Assembly: GCA_021464415.1 (NCBI GenBank)
Contig: CM038466.1
Coordinates: 28,583,017-28,647,016 of the forward strand
Direction of reading: 5' to 3'
From: Lonicera japonica
Lineage: Eukaryota > Streptophyta > Magnoliopsida > Dipsacales > Caprifoliaceae
Length of the DNA stretch: 64,000 bases
Both the position numbers and the translations under genes were made by a program. Positions within the stretch are counted from its first letter, which is position 1; every line of letters begins with the position of its first letter. The notes under the pieces are model-generated. The model had not been told where the DNA came from, did not search any database, and saw only the letters and a program-made list of their open reading frames with translations. This document shows, in pieces, positions 32,401-43,300 of this stretch.

Positions 32401-33939
32401 ATATATGGTTATAAGGGTAAATTATGTAATTTTCCAAACCTGAGGGTACTTTGGTGTAATTATGAGACATATAGGGTTATAAGGGAAAATTATGTAAATT
32501 TTCCGAAACCTGAGGGTACTTTGGTGTAATTATGAGAGATATAGGGTTATAAGGGTAAATTATGTAATTTTCAAAACCTGAGGGTACTTTGGTGTAATTA
32601 TGAGAGATATAGGGCTATAAGGGTAAATTATGTAATTTTCCAAAACCTGAGGGTACTTTGGTGGAATTATAAGATATATAGGGCTATAAGGGTAAATTAT
32701 GTAATTTTTCGAAACCTGAGGGTACTTTGGTGTAATTATGAGAGATATAGGGTCATAAGGGTAAATTATGTAATTTTTCAAATCTGAGGGTACTTTGGTG
32801 TAATTATGAGAGATATAGGGTTATAAGGGTAAATTATGTAATTTTCCAAACCTGAGGGTACTTTGATGTAATTATGAGAGATATAGGGTTATAAAGGTAA
32901 ATTATGTAAATTTTCCGAAACCTGAGGTTACTTTGTTGTAATTATGAGAGATATAGGGTTATAAGGGTAAATTATGTAATTTTCAAAACCTGAGGGTACT
33001 TTGGTGTAATTATGAGAGATATAGGGTTATAAGGATAAATTATGTAAATTTCCGAAAGTTGAGGTAACTTTGGTGTAATTATGAGATATATAGGGCTACA
33101 AGGGTAAATTATGTAATTTTTCGAAACCTGAGGGTACTTTGGTATAATTATGAGAGATATAAGGTCATAAGGGTAAATTATGTAATTTTTCAAACCTGAG
33201 GGTACTTTGGTGTAATTATGAGAGATATAGGGTCATAAGGATAAATTATGTAATTTTCCAAACCTGAGGGTACTTTGGTGTAATTATGAGAGATATAGGG
33301 TTATATGGGTAAATTATGTAATTTTTCAAACCTGAGGGTACTTTGGTGTAATTATGAGAGTTATAGGGTTGTAAGGGTAAATTTTGTAATTTTCCAAACC
33401 TGAGGGTACTCTGGTGTAATTATGAGAGTTATAGGGCTATAAGGGTAAATTATGTAATTTTCCAAAACCTGAGGGTACTTTGATGTAATTATGAGAGTTA
33501 TAAGGTTATAGGGGTAAATTATGTAATTTTTTCGAAACCTAAGAGTATCACAGGTAAAAGTATGTGTTCGCTAAATCGGACGTTATTTCTAGGCAGACAT
33601 GCATACTAAACATTGTTTAAAATACATGCAGGAAACAACAGAAATAATAGAACGAATAAATACACAAAGGAAAGGATTTTCAAGAGAACATACCAGAGAC
33701 CATCGACGGATCTCATGAGAAGCGGGCTCCATTAAGAGCCAAGGAACATCCGGGACTGGAGCAGCCCGGGTCACGTCCCGGTAGACCACTGCCCGACCGC
33801 GGTCCACCCCGTCCTCACCATACCAGTCAAGGTCCTCCGAGTCATTATGGTGAGGGCTGCAACGGAGGACTCCATGAGCGTCAGTAAAAGTAAACTCCTC
33901 CTGGTCACCCTCAAGTCGATCTGGCTGTGCGGGATCCAT
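29409..33939 (-). pseudogene. ORF1: PMD gene, element B copy
   Basis: Exons on the minus strand: 33694-33939 (82 codons, open), 31257-31922, 30995-31168 (174 bp, open), about 29867-30925, and 29409-29778. Exon 2 carries the DTTHTFHWSWGEMTMTPLD core and the long MPLTVEGIVSALGWFPERRS block. Lesions: the intron 3 acceptor and about 16 bp around it are deleted, since the pyrimidine tract and CAG seen in A and C are absent beside TTGAGTGGGCC; there is a frame change at the G6 run near 31662; and exon 5 has an indel close to its end. Exon order and phases match A and C. Product role is unknown; PMD family membership rests on the exon 2 core. Confidence 0.72.
31950..33545 (-). repeat. ~69-bp minisatellite in ORF1 intron 1 (element B)
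   Basis: About 23 copies of the same unit as in A and C, inverted with the gene, within the intron 31923-33693. Single-base slips in the A, T and G runs make unit length vary from 67 to 71 bp. Confidence 0.9.
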
Positions 33940-34078
33940 CTGTGTATATAGAGAGTAGTGAGGAAAATCGGAAAATCAGAAAAGCGGCAGGGCTTTTGCG
34001 CTTGAGAGTAGAGAGAAAGAGAGCTAGAGAGAGAAAGAGAAAGGAGAGAATGAGGTGGAATGAGCTCAGCAAGGGGCT

Positions 34079-34160
34079 TATATAATGATCCAGTTTGTCG
34101 CGCGACAAATGGGCTCATTGTCGCGCGACAATAAGTCCTACATCGAAATGTCGCGCGACA
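34079..34160 (-). promoter_or_regulatory. ORF1 promoter (element B)
   Basis: Minus-strand TATATAA at about 34079-34085. TGTCGCGCGACA is at 34096-34107, 34119-34130 and 34149-34160, all three perfect. The ORF1 ATG lies at 33939. Confidence 0.78.
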
Positions 34161-35085
34161 TATTGTCCCCCTCCCCTGATTTTTTGACCTTTGTCTCATT
34201 TTTTCTCCTGTAGGGGTACTTTAGAGAAACAATTTTCGAAAAACTTGCTATATACCGCACACCTAGGATGAAAATTCGAGGAAAAATTTCCAAATCATCT
34301 CTCCAAAAATGCGAGAACAAGATACAAACGGTTAAAAGTAATCTCTGATCTCCCAAAAAGGACCGAGACCATCAATGAGAAAAGAAAAATATCAAGATAA
34401 GACGAGAATAGAAAGAAATTGAAAAGGTAGAAAAGAGAAAGAACCCGCACGAGCGCCCAGAGTAAGCGAGAGAAACATAAATGCAAGAGTGACAGGGAGA
34501 GCCACGCCAAAAGTGACAGCTAGGCCAAAACCGGTTCAGGGCTTCGTTTTAGGTGAGTAAGGCTCCTGATCACGACAAAGGGATAAAAAGACTCCCGGTC
34601 AAAAACAGAGAAGGCTAGGAAAAGTCTTTCCCAAAAGAGGGAGAAATAAGGGCATCGAAAAACAGAATACGATGTGGGCCCACCGAAAGAAGAGAACAGA
34701 GATCAGATATTAGACTTTCAAACAAATTTTCTTTTCAGCACGATTCAGGAGAGATGGTTTGGAAAAACTCGAATCATCACTCTACGGAGAGCAAAAGAAA
34801 TCCGAAAACTGCCTTCTGAGAGAAGTATCCTTACTCGAGGAAAACATGAGAGTAAAATTCAGAAAGATACAGGAAAACGGACATTCAGATAAAGATTAGA
34901 CCTCGAGAAGCTCTTTTCACTCTCACCAAAATTTCTCTCTCTCACTCTAGCAGTCTAAAGAGAGAGACAACCATCATCACCAGAATACAACACAAGCCCT
35001 CCTCGAGGCAAATCACAAACACAAGCCCTCGCCATAGGCAAAAATACTCACAAAAGCCCCCCCTAGAGGCAATTTTCTTTCTTTT
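34161..35085 (-). other. Conserved non-coding block upstream of ORF1 (element B)
   Basis: Inverted counterpart of 11264-12156, purine-rich on the plus strand. No open frame here is shared between copies, so none is called. Confidence 0.5.
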
Positions 35086-35089
35086 TTAC

Positions 35090-35840
35090 AGATCAAAGCC
35101 CTCCCAGAAAGGCAAAATGGAGCAATGGTAGTCCTCCCACATGAGGCGAGAAGAGCAAAGCCCTCCCAGAGAGGCACAGTGTAGCAATGGTAGTCCTCCC
35201 ACATGAGGCGAGAAGAGCAAAGCCCTCCCAGAGAGGCACAGTGTAGCAATGGTAGTCCTCCCACCTGAGGCGAGAAGAACAAAGCCCTCCCAGAGAGGCA
35301 CAGTGTAGCAATGGTAGTCCTCCCACATGAGGCGAGAAGAGCAAAGGCCTCCCAGAGAGGCACAGTGTAGCAATGGTAGTCCTCCCACCTGAGGCGAGAA
35401 GAACAAAGCCCTCCCAGAGAGGCACAGTGTAGCAATGGTAGTCCTCCCACATGAGGCGAGAAGAGCAAAGCCCTCCCAGAGAGGCAAAATAGAGCAATGG
35501 TAGTCCTCCCACATGAGGCGAGAAGAGCAAAGCCCTCCCAGAGAGGCACAGTGTAGCAATGGTAGTCCTCCCACATGAGGCGAAAAGAGTAAAGCCTTCC
35601 GAGAATGGCACAGTGTAGCAATGGTAGTCCTCCCACATGAGGTGAGAAGAGCAAAGCCCTCCCAGAGAGGCACAGTGTAGCAATGGTAGTCCTCCCACCT
35701 GAGGCGAGAAGATCGAAAGCCCTCCCAGAGAGGCACAGTGTAGTAATGGTAGTCCTCCCACCTGAGGCGAGAAGAACAAAGCCCTCCCAGAGAGGCACAG
35801 TGGAGCAATGGTAGTCCTCCCATCTGAGGCAAGTGGAGCA
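35090..35840 (-). repeat. 62-bp tandem repeat (element B)
   Basis: About twelve units of the same 62-bp repeat as in A, in the orientation of the cargo genes. All three minus-strand frames are open over most of the array (up to about 330 codons), which reflects the stop-free unit and a period that is not a multiple of three. Confidence 0.9.
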
Positions 35841-35949
35841 AAATAAAAGTCCTCGAAAGAGAAAATGAGGTAACAAAGCCCTCTCTGGAGGCAAAACCAA
35901 ACATAAAACCCTCTCCGGAGGCACTCACGAATACTTTTTGCATACGCAC

Positions 35950-37059
35950 TGTGAGAATCTGGACCCGCGACCCGTAGAAGAAGGGTCCTCGTTCTCGATT
36001 TTCTTTAAAAACGTGTTTTGTAGAGTCGCCAGTTTGTTTTACGAGAAAACAAACAAAAGATCGTACGAAGGACAATTCGAAAACGAATTATCTTTCATAC
36101 GTTTGAAACCAGAGTTTTATTTTAAAATTTTACTTTGCTAGGGTTCGGGAACTACGTTACGAATTGGGAAGGTGTTAGGCACCCAATTCGCCCTTTCGGT
36201 CTCTTAATGGATTATGTATCTAATTCCTATTTTAGATATCTTGCAAGTAGTTTGAATAGTTTTCAGAATAATCCCTTCCGGATAAATTTAGTTTGAAACA
36301 ATATTTTGAAATCAGACTCGAGCTTTGCGAGCGCCTACGTATTCATTCGTAGAATGAAATCAGAGTCTCGTAGTTCCTTTCTTCTGGAAATTGTTTTTGT
36401 ATTTTAGTTTGTTTTGAAAACGTGTCAAAACAGGTTTTAGTTTTCTTGTAAAATTTAGAAAGGATTTATTTTGAAAGCAGTGAACTTCTTTGCAAGTCAT
36501 CTAATTTTCTGTATTAAAAATGAATTTGAATGCAGTATTGAAATTAGTAGAGTAGCAGAAAGACGTACCTGATGTGCCTGAAGAAGAAATAAGAACCTTG
36601 CCTGGATTGCCTTGCTTGCCTCCTTCTCTCTCTAGAACTTTCTCTCTCTAAAGCTTTCTCTCACTAACTTTCTCTTACTAGCCTTTCTCTCACTAGAAAT
36701 TCTCTAAATTTTGACTCTCTAATGATTTTGACAGAACTTCACCTTACTAAAAAACACCAGTGAGTGTTGATCCTCCTAAATGAGAGCCCAAGGGTCCTAT
36801 TTATAGGAGAAAAATGCAGAAAAACGGCTTGGGTAGCCGCGCGGCTAGGAGCCAGCCGTACGGCTAGGTAAGGCTGCGGCTAGGGCGTGCGGCTCGAGCA
36901 TGCGGCTCAAAGCCAACCGTACGGTTGGGAGCCAACCGTACGGTTGGGAGCCAACCGTGCGGCCAGGTCGATCCCCGTCCTAGTAAGCGAAGTGGCAACA
37001 TGGCTATGGTAGATTCTTGACACGCTCGGAAAACAAGGCTTTTCCTAATGGTCTCCTGT
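35950..37059 (-). mobile_element. LTR D: partial LTR of a related family
   Basis: It begins TGTGAGAATCTGGACCCGC, which on the minus strand is an LTR 3' end like that of A-C (TGTGAGAATCC), but most of the sequence differs. Shared islands include TTTTACGAGAAAAC and GGGAAGGTGTTA-GCACCCA-TTC-GCCCTTTCGGTCTCT. On the minus strand TATAAATA is at 36798-36805. The LTR is cut at 37059/37060 by LTR C, so its start and body are not visible. It is probably a relative of the same Tat/Ogre group. Confidence 0.7.
36798..36965 (-). promoter_or_regulatory. LTR D promoter: TATA box plus different palindromes
   Basis: Upstream of the minus-strand TATA box lie TAGCCGCGCGGCTA (36834-36847), AGCCGTACGGCT (36854-36865) and two perfect CCAACCGTACGGTTGG copies (36913-36928 and 36932-36947). 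A decayed copy starts at 36951. The nearest palindrome is 28 bp from TATA. Confidence 0.75.
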
Positions 37060-38612
37060 TGTGAGAATCCGCAAATGCGACCCCCGGGTCTCGTCCCCGT
37101 TCGTTGGGCGTCTGAAGCGTCGGAAGGGATTCCGTCGCTCCATTTGCTTGGAGTTGTTTGATGATTCATATCGAGTGTCCTTACGTCTATTCTAGATGCA
37201 AAGGGGTTCGTTCAGAGTCGCCAGTACGTTTTACGAGAAAACGGACAAAAAGGGTTGTGTAAGGGGAAAGGCTAAAGATAAGCCTTTATTTACACGTTTT
37301 GTCTGCGAAACCAGGATTCTATAGGGTTCGGAAACTATATTACGGTTTGGGAAGGTGTTAAGCACCCATTCCGCCCTTTCGGTCTCTAGGGGACTTATAT
37401 GTTTATTTTATGTTGAAAAACTTGGATGCTTTTACTGACAGTCTACTACTTTTCCAATGAAAACCCTAATTTCGGAGGAAAAACGGGAAAGGGGTATGAA
37501 AAGCCTTTGTGTTCCGAGATCCGATGTCCTTGTTTTGAAAGATGTAAAATACAAATGACAAAAGTTATATTTATTTTTAAAGAGAGTATCCCGTATTATT
37601 TCCCAGATAATGACGGTTTTCTCGGGTTGTGATTACTTTTGTGAAAGTTCGGGTCTAATATCGGGACTAATTTAATATGGAATCATGACTCTTGAGAGGA
37701 GAATTATCAGACGCATCGCAGTCTATAGAGAAGACAGGATATGTTGATTTTTAATTCCTAGATAAGTCTTATCAGTCCGGGTTTTGAAAACAGAATTTTG
37801 TCCGGACGATAACGTACTTATTCTTCTGGTTTTGAAAATAGTTTTATCAGGGTCTTTTGTTTTGAAAATGGTAGACTATTTATAACTTGGCAATAAGTTT
37901 ATTCAAATAAAAAGTGGACAAAACAACAGAAATAAAACGAGTACACATATAGACCTGTTTAATTACCAGAAGAAACTTTATTTACCTTCCCGACGAGAAT
38001 AATAATAATAAGAAAGAGAATATAATACGGCAGAGAGATCTCCGGCGATAACAATCTTCTCCTTCTTCCGATATTTCCGAGAATTCGATTCTAGAGACGG
38101 GACACGTCGAGTGTCGGGAATAGATCCGATGATTCTTCAGAGATAAGATGATAATATAAAATGCTTGATAACAAAATCAGACTAAAGCTCCGGATTTTCC
38201 AGATCCAAGTTGCTGCCTTGAACCCTTGGGGGTGTTGGCCTATTTATACTGCTCGGGGTAGATTGTCGCGCGACATTTCCCTAAAAAAGGCAAGTGTCGC
38301 GCGACATATCTGTTTGTCGCGCGACATTCCTGTATGTCGTGCGACAAACGGCTGAAATGATGGGTCCTGACACTGTGATGTGTCAGAAAGTGGTTGGTCG
38401 GGTGCAGAGAGGGATTGTCGCGCGACATAGTGGGATTGTCGCGCGACAATGTGATATGTCGTGCGACAATCCTTCATAAAAATAGGTTTGTCGCGCAACA
38501 AACCCCCCCCCCGGGGTTTTTTTCGGGTGCTCGGGTGTGTCCTGGACTCCAAAAATAGTAGTATCGTAGGTCGTTAGGGTTCTTGCGGGGGTCACGGATC
38601 GGGGTGTCTACA
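37060..38612 (-). repeat. 3' LTR of element C
   Basis: On the minus strand starts TGTAGACACCCCGATCC (38612) and ends GGATTCTCACA (37060); 1553 bp. It is preceded on the left by …GTCTCCTGT of LTR D. The candidate 5-bp target duplication cannot be verified because the other end is not in the window. Confidence 0.9.
38241..38500 (-). promoter_or_regulatory. LTR C promoter: TATA box plus eight palindromes
   Basis: TATAAATA on the minus strand at 38241-38248. Palindromes or one-base variants are at 38264-38275, 38295-38306, 38315-38326, 38335-38346, 38416-38427, 38437-38448, 38457-38468 and 38489-38500. Five are perfect TGTCGCGCGACA. The first is 15 bp from TATA, as in LTR A. Confidence 0.78.
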
Positions 38613-38787
38613 GACCCTCTCGACTCAAGCTCCTTGCTTGCAAGGAATTGAGGCGACTGGAAGAGATCATGATCCATGGCTCCCGCATGAACTCTAAAGA
38701 AGTGTTTATGCAAAAAGTGCTTGTGAGTGCCTCCGGAGAGGGCTTCGTATTTGGTTTTGCCTCCGGAGAGGGCTTTGACTTGTTCCA

Positions 38788-39230
38788 CTTGCCTCAGATG
38801 GGAGGACTACCATTGCGCCTCAGGTGGGAGGACTACCGTTGTGCCTCTCTGGGAGGGCTTCGCCTCAGGTGGGAGGACTACCGTTGTGCCTCTCTGGGAG
38901 GGCTTCGCCTCAGGTGGGAGGACTACCGTTTGTGCCTCTCTGGGAGGGCTTCGCCTCAGGTGGGAGGACTACCGTTGTGCCTCTCTGGGAGGGCTTCGCC
39001 TCAGGTGGGAGGACTACCGTTTGTGCCTCTCTGGGAGGGCTTCGCCTCAGGTGGGAGGACTACCGTTGTGCCTCTCTGGGAGGGCTTCGCCTCAGGTGGG
39101 AGGACTACTGTTGTGCCTCTCTGGGAGGGCTTCGCCTCAGGTGGGAGGACTACCGTTTGTGCCTCTCTGGGAGGGCTTCGCCTCAGGTGGGAGGACTACC
39201 GTTGTGCCTCTCTGGGAAGGCTTCTAGATC
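38788..39230 (+). repeat. 45-46 bp tandem repeat (element C)
   Basis: About nine to ten units containing GCCTCTCTGGGAGGGCTTCG and CCTCAGGTGGGAGGACTACC. It is the A/B 62-bp unit minus two blocks (TTGCTCTTCT and a CTACAC stretch), so the array was re-amplified from a shorter variant. Confidence 0.9.
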
Positions 39231-39299
39231 TGTAAGAAGAAGGAAAAAATGCCTCTGGGAGGACTTTCATGAGTAACTTTTGCCTCTGGAGAGGGCTTG

Positions 39300-40174
39300 T
39301 GATTTTGCCTCTGAAGAGGGCTTGTGTTTGTGATTTTTGTTAAAATTTAATTTGTCTCTCTTTAGACTGCTAGAGTAAAAGAGAGAAGTTTTTGTGAGGG
39401 TGAAAAGAGCTCCTCGAGGTCTAATCTTATCCGAATGTCCGCTTTCCTATATCTTTCTTGAATTTTGTTCTCATGTTTTCCTCGAGTGAGGGTACTTTTC
39501 TCAGAAGGCAGTTTTCGATTTTCTTTTGCTTTCCGCAGCGTGATGATTCGAGGATTTTCCAAACCATCTCTTCTGTATCGTGCTAAAAAGAAAATTTGTC
39601 TAAAAGTCCAATCTCTGATCTCTGTTCTTTTCTCAGTTTCTCTTTTTGGTGGGCCCAACATCGTTTTCTGTTTTTCGATGCCCTTATTTCTCCCTCTTTT
39701 GGGAAAGACTTTTCCTGGCCCTCTCTGTTTTTGACCAGGAGTCTTTTCATCCCTTTGTCGTGATCAGGAGCCTTACTCACCCTAAAACGAAGCCCTGAGC
39801 CGTTTTTGGCCTAGCTATCACTTTTGGTGTGGCTCTCCCTGTCACTCTACATTTCTGTTTCTCTCGCTCGCTTTGGGCGTTCATACGGGTTATTTCTCTT
39901 TTCTACTTTTTCAATTTTTTCTATTCCCGTCTTATCTTGCTATTCTGCCTTTTCTTATTTGATGGTCTCGGTCCTTCTGTGAGATCAGAGACTACTTTTA
40001 ATCGTGGCATTCCGCTCTCGCATTTTTCGAGGAGATGATTTGGAAGTTTGCTCATTGAAATCTTTATCATGGGTGTGCGGTTTTAGCAATCTTTTCGAAA
40101 ACTGCCCCTCGGAAGTCCTCCTGCAGGAGGTAAAAAATGAGAAAGAGGTCAAAAAATCAGGGGAGGTGGGAGAT
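39300..40174 (+). other. Conserved non-coding block upstream of ORF1 (element C)
   Basis: Counterpart of 11264-12156. T-rich, with the shared landmarks TTTTCCTCGAGTGA and ACGAAGCCCTGAGCCG. No supported gene. Confidence 0.5.
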
Positions 40175-40257
40175 TGTCGCGCGACACTTCGGTGGGGAGC
40201 TCTTTGTCGCGCGACAATGTGGCCATTTGTCGCGCGACAAACTGACCAACTATATAA
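40175..40257 (+). promoter_or_regulatory. ORF1 promoter (element C)
   Basis: Three perfect TGTCGCGCGACA palindromes at 40175-40186, 40205-40216 and 40228-40239, then TATATAA at 40251-40257, 12 bp later. The ORF1 ATG is at 40397. Confidence 0.8.
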
Positions 40258-40396
40258 CCCTCCTGCTGAGCTCATTCCACCTCATTCTCTCCTTTCTCTT
40301 TCTCTCTCTAACTCTCCTTCTCTCTTGTTCCTAGCGCGGAAGCTCTGTCGCGTTTTCGACTTTTCCGGCCTTCTTCATATATCCTACCTATACCTG

Positions 40397-43300
40397 ATGG
40401 ACCCTGCTTATCCCGACAGACGGGAGGGTGACCAGGAGGAGGTCACCTTCACTGACGCTCAGGGCGTTCTCCGCTGCAGCCCTCATCATGACGACTGGGC
40501 GGATTTGGATTGGTATGATGAGGATGGGATAGACCGCGGTCGAGCGGTGGTCTATCGAGATGCTATCCGAGCTGCTCCAGTCCCAGATGTCCCGTGGCTC
40601 TTGATGGAGCCTGTCTCTCACGAGATTCGCCGTCGATCTCTGGTATGTCTTCTTTATCTGTTCTGTTTCTTGTCGTTTCCTGTATTTCATTTTCAATAAT
40701 GTTAGTATGCATGTCTGCCTTGAATAACGCCCGATTTTTAGCGAACACATACTTTTACCTGTGATACCTCTTAGGATTTAGGAAAAATACATAATCTACC
40801 CCTATAGCCCTATATCTCTCATAATTACACCAAAGTACCCTCAGGTTTGGAAAATTACATAATTTACCCCTATAGCCCTATAACTCTCATAATTACACCA
40901 AAGTACCCTTAGGTTTTAGAAAATTACATAATTTACCCCTATAGCCCTATAACTCTCATAATTACACCAAAGTACCCTCAGGTTTGGAAAATTACATAAT
41001 TTACCCCTATAGCCCTATAACTATCATAATTACACCAAAGTACCCTCAGGTTTGGAAAATTACATACTTTACCCCTATAGCCCTATAACCATCATAATTA
41101 CACCAAAGTACCCTCAGGTTTGGAAAATTACATAATTTACCCCTATAGCCCTATAACTCTCATAATTACACCAAAGTACCCTCAGGTTTTGGAAAATTAC
41201 ATAATTTTACCCCTATAGCCCTATAACTCTCATAATTACACCAAAGTACCCTCAGGTTTTGGAAAATTACATAATTTACCCCTATAGCCCTATAACTCTC
41301 ATAATTACACCAAAGTACCCTCAGGTTTGGAAAATTATATAATTTACCCCTATAGCCCTATAACTCTCATAATTACACCAAAGTACCTTCAGGTTTTGGA
41401 AAATTACATAATTTACCCCTATAGCCCTATAACTCTCATAGTTACACCAAAGTACCCTCAGGTTTGGAAAATTACATAATTTACCCCTATAACCCAATAT
41501 CTCTTATAATTACACCAAAGTACCCTCAGGTTTGGAAAATTACATAATTTACCCCTATAACCCAATATCTCTCATAATTACACCAAAGTACCCTCAGGTT
41601 TGGAAAATTACATAATTTACCCCTATAACCCCCTATTCGTTCTCTTGTCTGCAGTGGGTTGGCCGGGGTTGGGGTTCTCCCAACACTATATCTTCGGAGT
41701 AGCGACGGGCACAGGCCCTTGTCCAGGAGTTGATTCTTGTGACTCCTTTTGGCTCCCTCTTCGACGCCCTCCCAGAGCGGGTTTCTAGGGCGGCAGTTTT
41801 GGTGTCAGCACTGGCTTGCCATTGGTGGGATACTACTCATACCTTCCATTGGAGCTGGGGTGAGATGACGATGACACCCCTCGATCTTTTTGCTCTGACC
41901 GGGATTCCTTCGGAGGGGGGTCCCCATTCAGATCGATGTCCCTTTGCGTCTGACGGCAGAGGGTATTGTTAGTGCGCTTGGATGGTTCCCGGAGCGACGG
42001 AGTTCCGGTGATACGATTCCTCGGGGTGTCTTAGTTACGCGGCTAGCCACAGAGAGAGCTCGGCTAGTTGTTTCAGGGGTTCCTATGACCCGTCAGGAGG
42101 CGCGCCAGTATGCCCGCGTCCTTCTTCTGTTGACACTCCATGATTTATTCGAGGCACGTGGTGGGGACACGGCTCACCTTTGGTGGTTGCCCTATCTTCG
42201 GGACTTCAGCCTCATGTTTGACTATGACTGGGGAGGCTTCATTCTTGCAGTCCTCTATGATGCCATGGACCAGGTCTCTCGCCATTTAGCCCTGAACCTC
42301 AAGGGCTTTTCTCTGCTGTGGGAGGTACATACTTTAGTCCTTTTGTCCTTGCTTCAGTTCTTTACATATTACCTGTTTGATCATTGATGATTTCTTTTAT
42401 CTTTCCTTTTCATAGCTGGTTTGTTGCTTATACCCGCCTGGGTCGTGCCCAGGTGGATCTCCTCGTTGAGAACGAGGACCAGTTTCCTTTTTTCCGCCGA
42501 TTCATTGCGGGGAACTACCGGGCTCCCTATGTATACCGGACTCGGGAGACCGGGGCTGCTGCCGTTCACGACCTGTTGGAGGAGCAGGTAAATATTTTAG
42601 TTCTCTTGCTCTTTGATAGTTAGATAGAATATATAAATTATTGAGAATAAAAAACTTGTTTTCAGGTTGAGTGGGCCCCTTGGGGTGATCTGAGTCCCCA
42701 TTATGGGTATGGCCGCGCCCTGACCGCCTCGAGGACTAGGCGGCTTATCCGGGATGAGTATGGCCTTCTCTTCTACTTGGGCGAGAGGGTCATTCGCCAG
42801 CACACGCCGTCCCAGTGGCCTCGTGTTCCATTATTCCCTCCTGTTCTGATGAGGCGGACGGGCGAGATCGATCCGGTGACGGTGCAAGCCTTGGTTGACG
42901 GACTCGGCTTCCAGACGTTCGTCGAGGAGGGAGACTACCCCGTTTTTGCTGCCCGTTATCTGATGAGGGAGCCGAAGGGGACTCGGGGACGGGTCTTCTA
43001 TGAGAGGTACCGGGCACTGGGAGGTGATCCCAACTACATACGGGGACAGACCCATTTAGCTAGGGCGGTTCCGGGTCACTTGCCATCTGTCCCCGATCAG
43101 AGGGACAACATTCCGGATTCTAAAGACGAGGATCCTGAGGGAGAGAGGGATGTTCCTGCTGCGGCCGAGGGCGGTGGTCGGCCAGAGGGCGAGGGAGGTG
43201 ATGTGACAGCTGTTCTGGAGCCGTCGCCTCAGGCGACACCTGTGAGGGAGCAGCGTACTGAGGGTTTCGAGTTTCCCACCGGCCCTTCTGTGTCTCCGGG

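Larger units (their letters stand above)
18309..35949 (+). mobile_element. Element B: Tat/Ogre-like LTR retrotransposon, 3' LTR missing
   Basis: This is the most complete order in the window: 5' LTR, primer-binding site, ~750-bp leader, gag, protease, RT, RNase H, second RNase H, integrase on the plus strand; then ORF2, ORF1 and the 62-bp repeat on the minus strand. At 35949 the sequence stops within the LTR-proximal region (…TTTTTGCATACGCAC), where A and C continue for about 100 bp to the 3' LTR, and LTR D begins. The visible part is 17.6 kb, so an intact copy would be about 19 kb, in the range of giant Ogre/Tat elements. Coding regions carry many stops and frameshifts, so it is not autonomous. 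Confidence 0.85.

Noticed and set aside
35013..36075. Long minus-strand open frames (303, 329 and 228 codons) over the 62-bp repeat
   Set aside because: They arise from a stop-free tandem unit whose period is not a multiple of three; the three frames show the same residue cycle. The shorter unit in C changes the peptides completely, so no protein is being conserved.
38500..38520. C-run plus G-run near the end of the LTR C promoter
   Set aside because: A homopolymer stretch in a position where A and B differ; more likely a base-calling or slippage artefact than a feature.
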